From: Bacteroidota bacterium
Lineage (GTDB): Bacteria > Bacteroidota > Bacteroidia > 2-12-FULL-35-15
Length of the DNA: 64,000 nucleotides
Assembly: GCA_029237775.1 (NCBI GenBank)
Contig: JAQZBR010000004.1
Coordinates: forward strand, 868,001 to 932,000
Direction: 5' to 3'
Of this stretch, positions 44,140 through 52,951 are shown piece after piece (positions within the stretch are counted from its first letter, which is position 1; every line of letters begins with the position of its first letter). The position numbers and the translations under genes are program-made. Under the pieces are notes generated by a model. The model saw nothing but the letters and a program-made list of their open reading frames with translations. It ran no database searches and was not told where the DNA came from.

Positions 44140-44518
44140 CAGCTGCTCTTTCTTTTCTTCTTTTGTGATAGAAAATATAAGAACAAATTCCAACAATAAG
44201 CGGTAAAAACACGGGTACAGATCCCGCTCCTTCACCTATCGCGAATATAGAATAGATCGCACCGATCAGATCGAAGATCAAACCTGCATAAGCCCATTCT
44301 TTAACAATTGGAAATCCGGGGATCAAAATAGCAAGGGAACCAAGGATCTTTGCCACCCCAATGAATACGATAAAATACTCGGGATAACCGAGGTGTGTCA
44401 TAAATTCCACCGCCTGCGGCACCATAAGCACATCCGGAATGGCTGATAAGAGCATAAAAGCGCCAAAAATTCCTGTAAAAATCCAATAAAAGGTATTTGT
44501 TCTTTTTGTATTTGTCAT
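44126..44518 (-). CDS. DoxX-like membrane protein
   Basis: About 130 residues with four membrane helices (FYWIFTGIFGAFMLLSAIPDV, YFIVFIGVAKILGSLAILIPG, WAYAGLIFDLIGAIYSIFAIG, FLPLIVGICSYIFYHKR). The pattern A-K-x-L-G in helix 2 is typical of DoxX-like proteins. I use ATG 44518 rather than GTG 44524. It follows the SRPBCC gene by 5 nt; this pair is common in Bacteroidota. Function is unclear. Confidence 0.85.
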   Translation of the reverse strand: MTNTKRTNTFYWIFTGIFGAFMLLSAIPDVLMVPQAVEFMTHLGYPEYFIVFIGVAKILGSLAILIPGFPIVKEWAYAGLIFDLIGAIYSIFAIGEGAGSVPVFLPLIVGICSYIFYHKRRKERAAAIPS

Positions 44519-44523
44519 GATCA

Positions 44524-44943
44524 CTAATTTTCTAAATATTCCTTAAGGGACGTTCCGATAATGTGTGTCCAGCCGGCTACAAAATTCTTTTTATCGAAGT
44601 CGGCTATTGGCGGGAAACTTTCTAATCCGGAATGAGTTAATATTACAGTAGTAAAATCCCCATTGGTTAGCAGTTCAAATGTTACTAGCGACTCACCTTG
44701 GTATCCTTCATACTTCCAGGTGTAGCTCAGTTTTTGATTTGCAATCACTTCGCGCACCTCGCATAAATGAACGAACTGCTTTTCGTCCCCACCGAGGAAA
44801 CGAAACTTAAAACCTGGTTCCGCTTTGAACTCTTTCAAATTGAAATACCACTTTTCCATTTCATCCCTGTCAGAGATCGCCTTCCATATTATGGGCGCCT
44901 GTATTTTGAACGTATGCTCAATAACTATCGGTTCATTTGCCAT
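44524..44943 (-). CDS. SRPBCC (AHSA1/START-like) domain protein
   Basis: A 139-residue protein with the Bet v 1/AHSA1 fold: IEHTFKIQAPIIWKAISDRDEMEKWYFNL at the N-terminus, FRFLGGD, LSYTWKYEGYQGESLVTFEL, VILTHSGLE, and the closing helix WTHIIGTSLKEYLE. Such proteins bind hydrophobic ligands. It begins 9 nt after the VOC gene stop and is probably co-transcribed with the VOC and DoxX genes. Confidence 0.88.
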   Translation of the reverse strand: MANEPIVIEHTFKIQAPIIWKAISDRDEMEKWYFNLKEFKAEPGFKFRFLGGDEKQFVHLCEVREVIANQKLSYTWKYEGYQGESLVTFELLTNGDFTTVILTHSGLESFPPIADFDKKNFVAGWTHIIGTSLKEYLEN

Positions 44944-44952
44944 ATATTTTAA

Positions 44953-45369
44953 TTATTTGTAATCGTAGTTCACCATCCAGTTGATTCCAAATTTATCGGT
45001 AAACATTCCGAAATACGCTCCCCAGAATGTTTTTGCAAGAGGCATAGTTACATTTCCACCTGCCGACAAGCCATTGAATAGTTTATTCGCCTCCTCCTCT
45101 GAATCCGCGACCAGGGATATTGAAATATTGTCGCCACTTACTTTTCCGTGCTCCCGGGATATATCACTTCCCATTAAAACTGTGTTGCCTATCGGTAAAG
45201 AAACGTGCATGACCAGATTTCCTTCTTCCTTTAATGCCGGCATATCTGATGGTGCGCTACTAAAACGCATAATTCCATCGGGAAACTCCCCTCCAAAAAC
45301 TGATTTGTAAAAATTAAATGCTTCTTCGCAATTGCCGTTAAAGGTCAAATAAGGATTTACTGCAGCCAT
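44953..45369 (-). CDS. VOC-fold (PhnB/YjdN-like) protein
   Basis: A 138-residue protein starting VNPYLTFNGNCEEAFNFYKSVFGGEF, with LVMHVSLPIGNTVLMGSD and the ending WGAYFGMFTDKFGINWMVNYD. This is the PhnB/glyoxalase-like vicinal oxygen chelate fold; W-G-x-x-x-G-x-F-x-D-x-F-G-x-x-W is the family signature. Substrate unknown. It is the first gene of a three-gene minus-strand operon. Confidence 0.9.
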   Translation of the reverse strand: MAAVNPYLTFNGNCEEAFNFYKSVFGGEFPDGIMRFSSAPSDMPALKEEGNLVMHVSLPIGNTVLMGSDISREHGKVSGDNISISLVADSEEEANKLFNGLSAGGNVTMPLAKTFWGAYFGMFTDKFGINWMVNYDYK

Positions 45370-45657
45370 GTTTCTCTGAGTGTATTTTATTAATGTTTAT
45401 TGTATTTAGAAATGTGAACGAATTTACAAAACAATTCGATAACCCTTTCTATTGGGGTTTTATTCGAATACCCTTGATTGCGGAGGTTTTTATACACTTT
45501 TGCCGGGAGTTTCAAACGGGGAAAAAATGCTTGTCTTATTTCAACGATGATTTTTCCCCTTTCAACTACACTTATTCCTTTTAGCGGCAATACCGTTTTA
45601 TGCCAACCGTTGTATATATATACGCTTATACAAGTGTTTTAAGAACAGGAGGACATA

Positions 45658-45957
45658 ATGAAAACGGCAAAAAGTAATGAAAATGGAAACCAAAATGTCC
45701 ATAACGAGGGCGTGAAGAAAACCGGAAAGTCTTCTCACGTTGAGGACTGGGAAACAGATTCAAATTCACCAAACACGCATGATGTCAAAAGTGAATTTGA
45801 GATCCGAAGCCATACAAAAGGTGGAGAAACAGGGGAAAAGTTCCTGTATGACGGACTACACTGGGATCATTCCGAGTCGGGACCCGATGACTCTGGTTCA
45901 GGAAATGACGATAGAGAATCCATCGAAGGACGTGATGAAACGATAGGAATACCGTAA
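45658..45957 (+). CDS. Small acidic, disordered hypothetical protein
   Basis: A 99-residue hydrophilic protein rich in D, E, G, S, N and K with no hydrophobic core (for example GPDDSGSGNDDRESIEGRDE), so probably disordered. An unusually strong Shine-Dalgarno, AGGAGG at 45647-45652, lies 5 nt from the ATG, rare in this window and deciding the start. A terminator follows at 46036. The 288-bp stretch upstream (45370-45657) holds no gene I can support. Such small proteins are often stress-induced, but this is inference. Confidence 0.6.
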   Translation: MKTAKSNENGNQNVHNEGVKKTGKSSHVEDWETDSNSPNTHDVKSEFEIRSHTKGGETGEKFLYDGLHWDHSESGPDDSGSGNDDRESIEGRDETIGIP

Positions 45958-46035
45958 GATCAGACATATATCTCTTTAATTAAAGTCAGATATTCATGAG
46001 TTTTATTGGTTAATATAAATGAAATCTGAAAACGA

Positions 46036-46063
46036 AGCCGCACAGAAATGTGTGGCTTTTTTT
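46036..46063 (+). terminator. Terminator after the small acidic protein gene
   Basis: The stem AAGCCGCACA/TGTGTGGCTT with loop GAAA is followed by seven T. Confidence 0.88.
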
Positions 46064-46150
46064 GTTTGAACGGGTTCAGACGCATCTAATATTTCATTTT
46101 CTACCGGGTACGAAATTTTATTACAAGTTTTTAACTACTCTGGAAAGAAA

Positions 46151-49100
46151 ATGGATAAAAGCTACAAAGAGTCCGGAATTATCAAGATAGACCGGATACA
46201 AAAGAAGGACATACTGACTATCAGAACGCTGATTACCTGCGGGTTAGTAATAATGGGGATATTTGTTTGGTGGTTTGCGGACCCTTCACATATCGGTTAT
46301 AAGCCAATATTCTGGCTGCTTACCATCGCCCTTTTATTTAAGTTGGTGAAAATGTTACACGAATGGTATCACTACTGGAGCCTGAGCATTCCGGTGGCAC
46401 CTAAGCTTAAAACTCCCTTCACTGCTGATGTTTTAACAACTGCTTGTCCCGGAGAGCCCCGTGAAATGATCATCCGTACCCTGCGCGCAATGGTGGAGAT
46501 CAGATATCCACATACCAATTATTTATGTGATGAGGGAAATGATCCTATACTAAAACAGGTGTGCGATGAACTTGGTGTGATACATGTTACCCGCACCGAT
46601 AAATCAAACGCGAAAGCCGGTAATATTAATAATGCCTTAAAACAAGCAACCGGAGACATTTGCGTTGTACTTGACCCAGATCATATTCCGGTACCTGAAT
46701 TCCTGGACCGCACAATTGCATACTTTGAAGATCCTGAAGTAGGATTTGTACAATGCGTTCAAGGGTATTACAATCAGGATGAGAGTATAATTGCAAAAGG
46801 CGCTGCTGAACAAACCTACCATTTTTACGGCCCTATGATGATGTGCATGAACACCTATGGCACAGTTCAGGCTATTGGAGCTAACTGCACATTCCGCAGA
46901 AGCGCACTGGACTCTATTGGCGGACATGCAGCCGGATTATCGGAAGATATGCATACGGCAATGCAACTGCATGCTAAAGGATGGAAATCCCTATATATCC
47001 CTGAAATGCTTACGAAAGGTCTTGTTCCTGCAACGCTTTCAGCATATTATAAACAACAGTTAAAATGGTCAAGGGGAACATTTGACCTTTTGTTCAATCA
47101 GTTTCCTAAGTTGTTCAAACAATTTACCTGGAGACAAAAGCTTCATTATTTTACGATTCCACTTTACTTTTTATTTGGGCTCATCAATTTTATTGATATC
47201 CTGATTCCATTAGTAGCATTATCGTTGGCAGAGGTTCCATGGGAAGTTAACATTGCAGATTTCGGTATGTTCTTTATTCCGCTGTGCTGTCTTTCAATGG
47301 TGATCCGCTTATACGCACAGCGATGGCTTCTTGAAAAACATGAGCGCGGATTTCATCTTGCCGGAGGAATTCTGAGAACAGCTACATGGTGGATCTTCCT
47401 TATCGGATTCATTTATGCTATCTTTAATGTGAAGGTTCCTTATATCCCGACTCCAAAAGAAGACGAGCATCAGAATTACGTAAAATTAAGCGTTCCTAAT
47501 ATTATCATTGCCTTGATATGCAGTGCAGGAATTCTTTACGGACTACAGATCGACTGGTCTCCATACAGTATTGCGATGGCTTCCTACGCGCTCCTGAATG
47601 CCGGAATGCTATTTTTTATTGTGATGATGAGTCAGCAGAAATGGCTGGATAGCTTTACCAAAAAAGTTAAAGCATTTTCTTTCGTAAACTATTTTTCTCA
47701 TCAGACAACAATTTATGTGACAAAGATCCAACACGCGTTTTACGGCTTGCTGCGTAACGGGCCGGTTGCATTGCTCATCGGAAGTGCGCTGCTCTTCTTT
47801 AGCTACAGCAGTGTTGATAACGATAATAACAAAACCTCATTGCCTAATCAAAAAGAGATTGGTGGTTTCTTTACAGGAATTACTCTTAATGAAGATATAA
47901 ATACAAAGTACATCCCTACACTTGAATCACTGTACGGAAATAAATTTGAGATCATCTCATTCAATGAAAAATGGAATAATGATCAGAGCATAGCTAAATG
48001 TTTCAAAACTAATTTAAATACAATTCCTATGCTATGCTGGCAGATGCCACAGAAAGATAGTATGTGGAAGGTAATCAGTTCAGGGGCAAGTAATAAATAC
48101 CTTGATAATGTTGCGAAAGAGATCCGTGAATATGGTAAGCCCGTATTTATGAACTTCTCACCGGGCTTTGACAATTATTCCGCATCGGTTAGAAACTCGC
48201 CACGTGAATTTGTTCTTGCATGGCAGCATGTTTATACTTATTTCAATAACCTTGGAATATCGAATCTTACATGGGTATGGAGCCCTCAATATGCAAACTC
48301 GGCCGCATTCTATCCTGGAACAAAATTCGTTGACTGGGTCGGAATAAGCTGTCTAAACTATGCACATGCAGGTCAGAAAGATCGTTACGCGTTTTCGCAG
48401 CTTTATTCTCCTTTCCGCGATAAGTATAATGTTTTCCTTAAACCGGTAATGATCACTGAGCTTGGATCTGTAAAAGACAATACTCAAAAAGAATGGCTTG
48501 ATGAAGCATTCAGATCCATGAAAGATAAATTTCATGAAGTACATGCTGCTGTTTTATTTGACCGGATGAAGAGTCAGGTAAGTCCTGTGAATCCTTCAAC
48601 CGAATTTGTTTACAATTTTGATTGCAAAAACTCCGATTGTCTCATGACTATCGCTGATAACCTCAATGAAATCCCATTCCGTAAAAATGTTTTTATTGAT
48701 AATAACGCAGTATCTCAGATAAAAACGAAATATACTTCCGCGTTCATTAAGGGAAGCCCGGGCAAGTTCGAGCTGATGATCAATGGTAAACCTTTTTATA
48801 TCCGCGGTGTAGCATACAACACAGCACACGATTGGAGAGATGGGAACATGCCTTTAACTCGCAGACAAGTTGAAAAGGATATGCAAAAGATCAAAGAAAT
48901 GGGCGGAAATCTGATCAGAAGGTATGATCATGGAATTTACGACCACAACATCCTGAACATTGCACAGGAAAATCAGATGAATGTACTTTACGGATTCTGG
49001 TTCGATCCAAAAACCGATTTCTATAAGGACTCTGTTAAAGTGAAAGAATACATGGATGAAGTGCTTGCAAAAGTTGAAGAGAATAAAGGACAATCTTCTA

Positions 49101-49981
49101 TCCTTGCCTGGTCTCTCGGAAATGAAACCTGGGGATTATTGAAACACAACTTTTCAAAACCGTATTTAACAACTGTTCGTCAGTGTTATGTCAACATGAT
49201 AGAAGTGCTTGCAGAAAGAATTCATCAAATCGATCCGAGCCGCCCTGTTTTCAGCTCAATGGAGCATGAAGAATATCAATTACCGGGAGAGGTTGCTGCC
49301 TTTCATGATGGCGCACCTTCCCTGGACGCGATCGGAATCAACTCTTATTATAAAGAGCAGATCAGCAACCTGAACAATGTTTTGACTCATTTCGATCCGC
49401 AACGTCCATATATTGTTACTGAGTTCGGTCCAAGAGGATATTGGGATCCTTCCCATAACCGTTATTCGAACGGACTTCTTGTAGAAGACAGCGAACAGGA
49501 TAAAGCATCATGGTATAGTTATCAGTGGAAAAATTATGTAGAAGCGAATAAAGGATCTAATATAGGTGGCATCGCTTATTGCTGGCATGATCGTATGGAA
49601 GGCAGCAGAACCTGGTTCGGTTTAACCGATTATATGGGAAGAGTAAAGCCTGCCTATTATGCACTTAAAGAAGCCTGGACCGCTAAAGCTGAACAGCCGA
49701 TTCCAACGTTCCAAATTCATGTCCCTAAAGAAGTGAAGCCGGGTGAAGAGTATGTTTTCACTGCCACTTCATCTACTCTTAGCACTAAGACACTGAAATA
49801 TGAATGGTCCATGAATAAGGACAGCTATTTAAAAAATGCTGACGGAATCACTAAAACAGATGAAGAGAACACTGTTGTTGTTAAAATTCCCGAAACAAAG
49901 TCTGAGTACAGACTGTATCTGTACGTTAGCGATGATGCCGGCAACGTTAGCACCACTTCTGTTCCGATCAAAGTATATTAA
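46151..49981 (+). CDS. GT2 polysaccharide synthase fused to GH26-like and GH2-type domains
   Basis: A 1276-residue membrane protein. Two N-terminal helices precede a cellulose-synthase-like GT2 domain: D127, DPD at 175-177, SED at 264-266 and QQLKW at 302-306 (Lys for the usual Arg). About six more membrane helices follow (to about 560). Then a GH26-like domain (GGFFTGITLNED ... WVWSPQYANSAAFYPG, nucleophile-type Glu in VMITELGS). Its usual acid/base Glu position reads MNFSPGFDN, so activity is doubtful. A GH2-type barrel comes next (IRGVAYNTAHDW, SLGNETWG, VTEFGPRG), then an Ig-like end. It probably makes and trims an exopolysaccharide or periplasmic glucan. The next gene starts after 10 nt. 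Confidence 0.88.
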   Translation: MDKSYKESGIIKIDRIQKKDILTIRTLITCGLVIMGIFVWWFADPSHIGYKPIFWLLTIALLFKLVKMLHEWYHYWSLSIPVAPKLKTPFTADVLTTACPGEPREMIIRTLRAMVEIRYPHTNYLCDEGNDPILKQVCDELGVIHVTRTDKSNAKAGNINNALKQATGDICVVLDPDHIPVPEFLDRTIAYFEDPEVGFVQCVQGYYNQDESIIAKGAAEQTYHFYGPMMMCMNTYGTVQAIGANCTFRRSALDSIGGHAAGLSEDMHTAMQLHAKGWKSLYIPEMLTKGLVPATLSAYYKQQLKWSRGTFDLLFNQFPKLFKQFTWRQKLHYFTIPLYFLFGLINFIDILIPLVALSLAEVPWEVNIADFGMFFIPLCCLSMVIRLYAQRWLLEKHERGFHLAGGILRTATWWIFLIGFIYAIFNVKVPYIPTPKEDEHQNYVKLSVPNIIIALICSAGILYGLQIDWSPYSIAMASYALLNAGMLFFIVMMSQQKWLDSFTKKVKAFSFVNYFSHQTTIYVTKIQHAFYGLLRNGPVALLIGSALLFFSYSSVDNDNNKTSLPNQKEIGGFFTGITLNEDINTKYIPTLESLYGNKFEIISFNEKWNNDQSIAKCFKTNLNTIPMLCWQMPQKDSMWKVISSGASNKYLDNVAKEIREYGKPVFMNFSPGFDNYSASVRNSPREFVLAWQHVYTYFNNLGISNLTWVWSPQYANSAAFYPGTKFVDWVGISCLNYAHAGQKDRYAFSQLYSPFRDKYNVFLKPVMITELGSVKDNTQKEWLDEAFRSMKDKFHEVHAAVLFDRMKSQVSPVNPSTEFVYNFDCKNSDCLMTIADNLNEIPFRKNVFIDNNAVSQIKTKYTSAFIKGSPGKFELMINGKPFYIRGVAYNTAHDWRDGNMPLTRRQVEKDMQKIKEMGGNLIRRYDHGIYDHNILNIAQENQMNVLYGFWFDPKTDFYKDSVKVKEYMDEVLAKVEENKGQSSILAWSLGNETWGLLKHNFSKPYLTTVRQCYVNMIEVLAERIHQIDPSRPVFSSMEHEEYQLPGEVAAFHDGAPSLDAIGINSYYKEQISNLNNVLTHFDPQRPYIVTEFGPRGYWDPSHNRYSNGLLVEDSEQDKASWYSYQWKNYVEANKGSNIGGIAYCWHDRMEGSRTWFGLTDYMGRVKPAYYALKEAWTAKAEQPIPTFQIHVPKEVKPGEEYVFTATSSTLSTKTLKYEWSMNKDSYLKNADGITKTDEENTVVVKIPETKSEYRLYLYVSDDAGNVSTTSVPIKVY

Positions 49982-49991
49982 TTAAGAGATC

Positions 49992-52427
49992 ATGAAACGA
50001 ACCGGACTTTTAATTTTACTTTTTCTGCAGATCTTTATTCTTGCCGCTGATACAAACCCGGAAACATCACCGGTTGTCCAGCAGGATATACTCTACGTAT
50101 GCAAGGATGCCAGCGAAGTTTATCTGGTGTGGGGAATAAATAACTGGGCCTTACCGGAAGAATCATTGAGGCCGGAAGGAAGCTTTGTGAAAGACAAGCT
50201 GCTTTTCACACCAATGAAACAAAAGGGTAACGGCTTTGTTGCTTCACTGAAAGTACTACCAAACACGATGGTAGATTATGTGTTTTGGATCTCAGGCGGA
50301 CCTGCAAAAAAACCGGTTGATCTGTGGGACCTGAATGTGGCACCTCAAAAAGATTATCACACGTGGAGTGTGAGCAGCAATATGGTCATGGTCAATTCAA
50401 AGGTGAACGTGAGACCAAAAGAACCAATCTCAGTGCTTGACTTCGCGGTTCCCATTCTTAGCATCTGCACTACGTTGATGCTATTATTTTTCATTATCAA
50501 AACATCCCTTACCGGAGATAATTCACTGAAGAAAACACCTTTTAGAATTATCTGTGCGGGAGCCTTTGTGACATCAATAATGCTTGTATTTATCAGATCA
50601 TCAGTTACTGGGCAATCCTGGGATCTGTATCTGCATCCTTTTGCATATTTCCCAAAAGTTTTATGGTCAGGCTTCTATGATGTTTTTTATATCCTCATAC
50701 TCAGTGCACTGTTCATTCTATTAGCGACCTTATTAAGAAAGTATAGGAGAATTCTCGCGGTAGTAATTTCATCCTATATTTTTATTTGTCTTTTCTCAAT
50801 TGTTGCAGGTATAATGAATATCAGAGTGATCGCAACTTTGGGAAAACCATTTAACTATCCATGGTTTTATTATTCTGATTTCCTTCAAAGCTCCGATTCC
50901 CAGGCTGCCATGTCTGCAAATGTCGACTCCGCTTATTTCCTTCAGATAGCAATGGTTTGTTTAGCGTCTGTTTTTGCTGCCATAACAATATTGTTAGCCA
51001 CAGAAATACTGGTGGTGAAATACAAAATGAAACATGTTTTGACAGGTGCTCTGACCACTATTTGCCTTGCGTATATTATAATCGCGCCCGGAGCGGTCCG
51101 TCATTATAACTGGGATTACACGAAACTTGCAAATCCCATAATTGCTTTTGCCGGCTCAATGCCAACATTCTCAGGCAACCCCGAACTATTTACAATGAAT
51201 GTAAATGACAGCCTCAAATTCGAGCTCTTTCTGAAAAAAAACACTAAGGCAGCCATTCCTGAGCATAAGATCAAAAATGTAGTTCTGTTCGTCATGGAGT
51301 CGACACCTGCAGAATATGTTCAGCCGTATGCTAATGAATATAAGATCACTCCTGAGCTTGAAAAGCATCTGAACGAATCAATCGTTTTTGACAACATTTA
51401 TGCGCATGCACCCGCAACTAATAATTCAATGGTGAGCATTCTTGGTTCTGTTTATCCATGGCTATCCTATAATAGCATCACCAAGGAACATCCTGATGTG
51501 CAATTGACCACCATCAGCTCAGAACTGAAAAGACACGGCTACCGCACTGCCTTTTTTAACTCTGCTGATAACCGTTTCCAGAAAGCTGGAGAATTTCTTT
51601 CAAACAGAAAATTTGATAACATTAAAGATTGCAACTCGATAAATTGTGAAAAAGGATTCGAGGTAAATGATGAACATTGGGACTTTTTAAATGGAAAAGA
51701 TGATGCTTGCACCGGTGGCGATCTGTTCTCTTGGATTAGTGAATCGCCTGAAAAGCCTTTCTTTGGTATGATGTGGACCTACCAGACACACTTTCCATAC
51801 TTCAGTTCGGGAGAAGAGATTACGTATAATCCTACTGACCGCGTGATGAACCGTTATCTCAATGCTGTTCATCACAGTGACCAGGTGCTGGGAAAATTAC
51901 TTGATGATCTCAAAGCAAAAGGACTTTCAGAATCAACTCTTGTTGTTGTAGTCGGTGATCATGGTGAGGCTTTTGGAAGACATTCCCAGGTTACGCATGC
52001 GGGTGGCATCTACGAAGAAAATCTTCATGTCCCTTTTATCCTCATCAACCCCGCATTTAAAGGAGAACGTAAAAATGGAATTGGCGGGCTTGTAGATATT
52101 GCTCCAACACTTATGAATATTCTTGGTTACGCTCCTTCTGAATACTGGCAGGGTAAAGACCTTTTCACCGCAAAGGAAACAGACAGAGTCTATTTTTTCA
52201 CCCCATGGGCGGATTATCTATTCGGATACCGCGAAGGAAATTATAAATATATTTTTAATGCGACCAAAAACATTTCCGAAATGTATGATCTGAAGGCGGA
52301 TCCGCATGAAACGAATAATATAGCTTCACAATTTCCGGAAAAAACCGAGATCTCTCATCAGCGTATTGCAGGCTGGGTCCAGTCGCTTGACCATTATATG
52401 AATACTTTACTGACTGCAGGTAAATAG
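49992..52427 (+). CDS. LTA-synthase-like sulfatase-fold membrane transferase
   Basis: An 811-residue protein. Signal peptide, then a periplasmic starch-binding/CBM-like beta domain (VYLVWGINNWALPEE, VDYVFWISGG), then several membrane helices (about 150-370), then an alkaline-phosphatase-superfamily domain. That domain has FVMESTPAEY, nucleophile-type Thr in HAPATNNSM, VVVVGDHGEAFGRHSQVTHAG and LYDLKADPHETNN. Relatives transfer phosphoglycerol, phosphoethanolamine or similar groups to glycans. Being co-transcribed with the GT2 fusion, it probably decorates that polysaccharide. Confidence 0.85.
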   Translation: MKRTGLLILLFLQIFILAADTNPETSPVVQQDILYVCKDASEVYLVWGINNWALPEESLRPEGSFVKDKLLFTPMKQKGNGFVASLKVLPNTMVDYVFWISGGPAKKPVDLWDLNVAPQKDYHTWSVSSNMVMVNSKVNVRPKEPISVLDFAVPILSICTTLMLLFFIIKTSLTGDNSLKKTPFRIICAGAFVTSIMLVFIRSSVTGQSWDLYLHPFAYFPKVLWSGFYDVFYILILSALFILLATLLRKYRRILAVVISSYIFICLFSIVAGIMNIRVIATLGKPFNYPWFYYSDFLQSSDSQAAMSANVDSAYFLQIAMVCLASVFAAITILLATEILVVKYKMKHVLTGALTTICLAYIIIAPGAVRHYNWDYTKLANPIIAFAGSMPTFSGNPELFTMNVNDSLKFELFLKKNTKAAIPEHKIKNVVLFVMESTPAEYVQPYANEYKITPELEKHLNESIVFDNIYAHAPATNNSMVSILGSVYPWLSYNSITKEHPDVQLTTISSELKRHGYRTAFFNSADNRFQKAGEFLSNRKFDNIKDCNSINCEKGFEVNDEHWDFLNGKDDACTGGDLFSWISESPEKPFFGMMWTYQTHFPYFSSGEEITYNPTDRVMNRYLNAVHHSDQVLGKLLDDLKAKGLSESTLVVVVGDHGEAFGRHSQVTHAGGIYEENLHVPFILINPAFKGERKNGIGGLVDIAPTLMNILGYAPSEYWQGKDLFTAKETDRVYFFTPWADYLFGYREGNYKYIFNATKNISEMYDLKADPHETNNIASQFPEKTEISHQRIAGWVQSLDHYMNTLLTAGK

Positions 52428-52860
52428 TTACATCTTTAATTGGCGGGAAGCTGGGGTCGTTTTCCTTAAATAAAGATAAGTTGACTCTATGTAATATAAA
52501 TCAATTCGTTTTTTAGAACGTCATTGTGATGAGCTTTTCGCGAAGAAGCAATCTCATACAACTATTATCTACCGCCAATCAGACCCATTCGACTTCGCTT
52601 AGGAAGACATTGTTTTAAGGCTTTCGCGACAGGCAAAGTCTGTCAAAACATTATCATAATGACGTTCCGCTAGCTGCGGTAAGCAAAGTGCTGAGACACG
52701 AAGCAGAAGGATGGTGGCGTCATCCTGAACTTGTTTCAGGATCCGCGCGCAGATTTTGAACTATTTTACGTTCAATAAAAACAATGAGTTGAGATGTTTA
52801 GTTTGAATTAGATCCATTCGGCTTCGCCTAGGCGACATTGTGGTAAACCGTGTCGGAAGC
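52428..52860. repeat. Extragenic repeat cluster
   Basis: This gene-free stretch contains repeat-like sequence: an interspersed-type unit CATTGTGATGAGC...CGAAGAAGCAATCTC (about 52523-52557); an inverted unit TCCTGAA-CTTGT-TTCAGGA (52723-52741) inside GTCATCCTGAACTTG; and two imperfect direct copies CCATTCGACTTCGCTTAGG (52585) and CCATTCGGCTTCGCCTAGG (52814), each followed within a few bases by GACATTG. These resemble the small interspersed repeats seen in many bacterial genomes. Confidence 0.6.
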
Positions 52861-52899
52861 CCAGGTTTTTTATACTCCATTCCGATAACTCTTTCGAGC

Positions 52900-52927
52900 A
52901 AAAAAAATCCCGCAGCAAGCGGGATTT
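52900..52927 (-). terminator. Terminator of the 52952 gene
   Basis: The stem AAATCCCGC/GCGGGATTT with a 5-nt loop is followed on the minus strand by a run of T. Confidence 0.88.
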
Positions 52928-52951
52928 CCTGATATTCGTTTATAGGTCTAT

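Noticed and set aside
45390-45590. Overlapping open frames of about 65 codons on both strands
   Set aside because: Neither has a recognisable motif, they are antisense to each other, and the region lies between operons.
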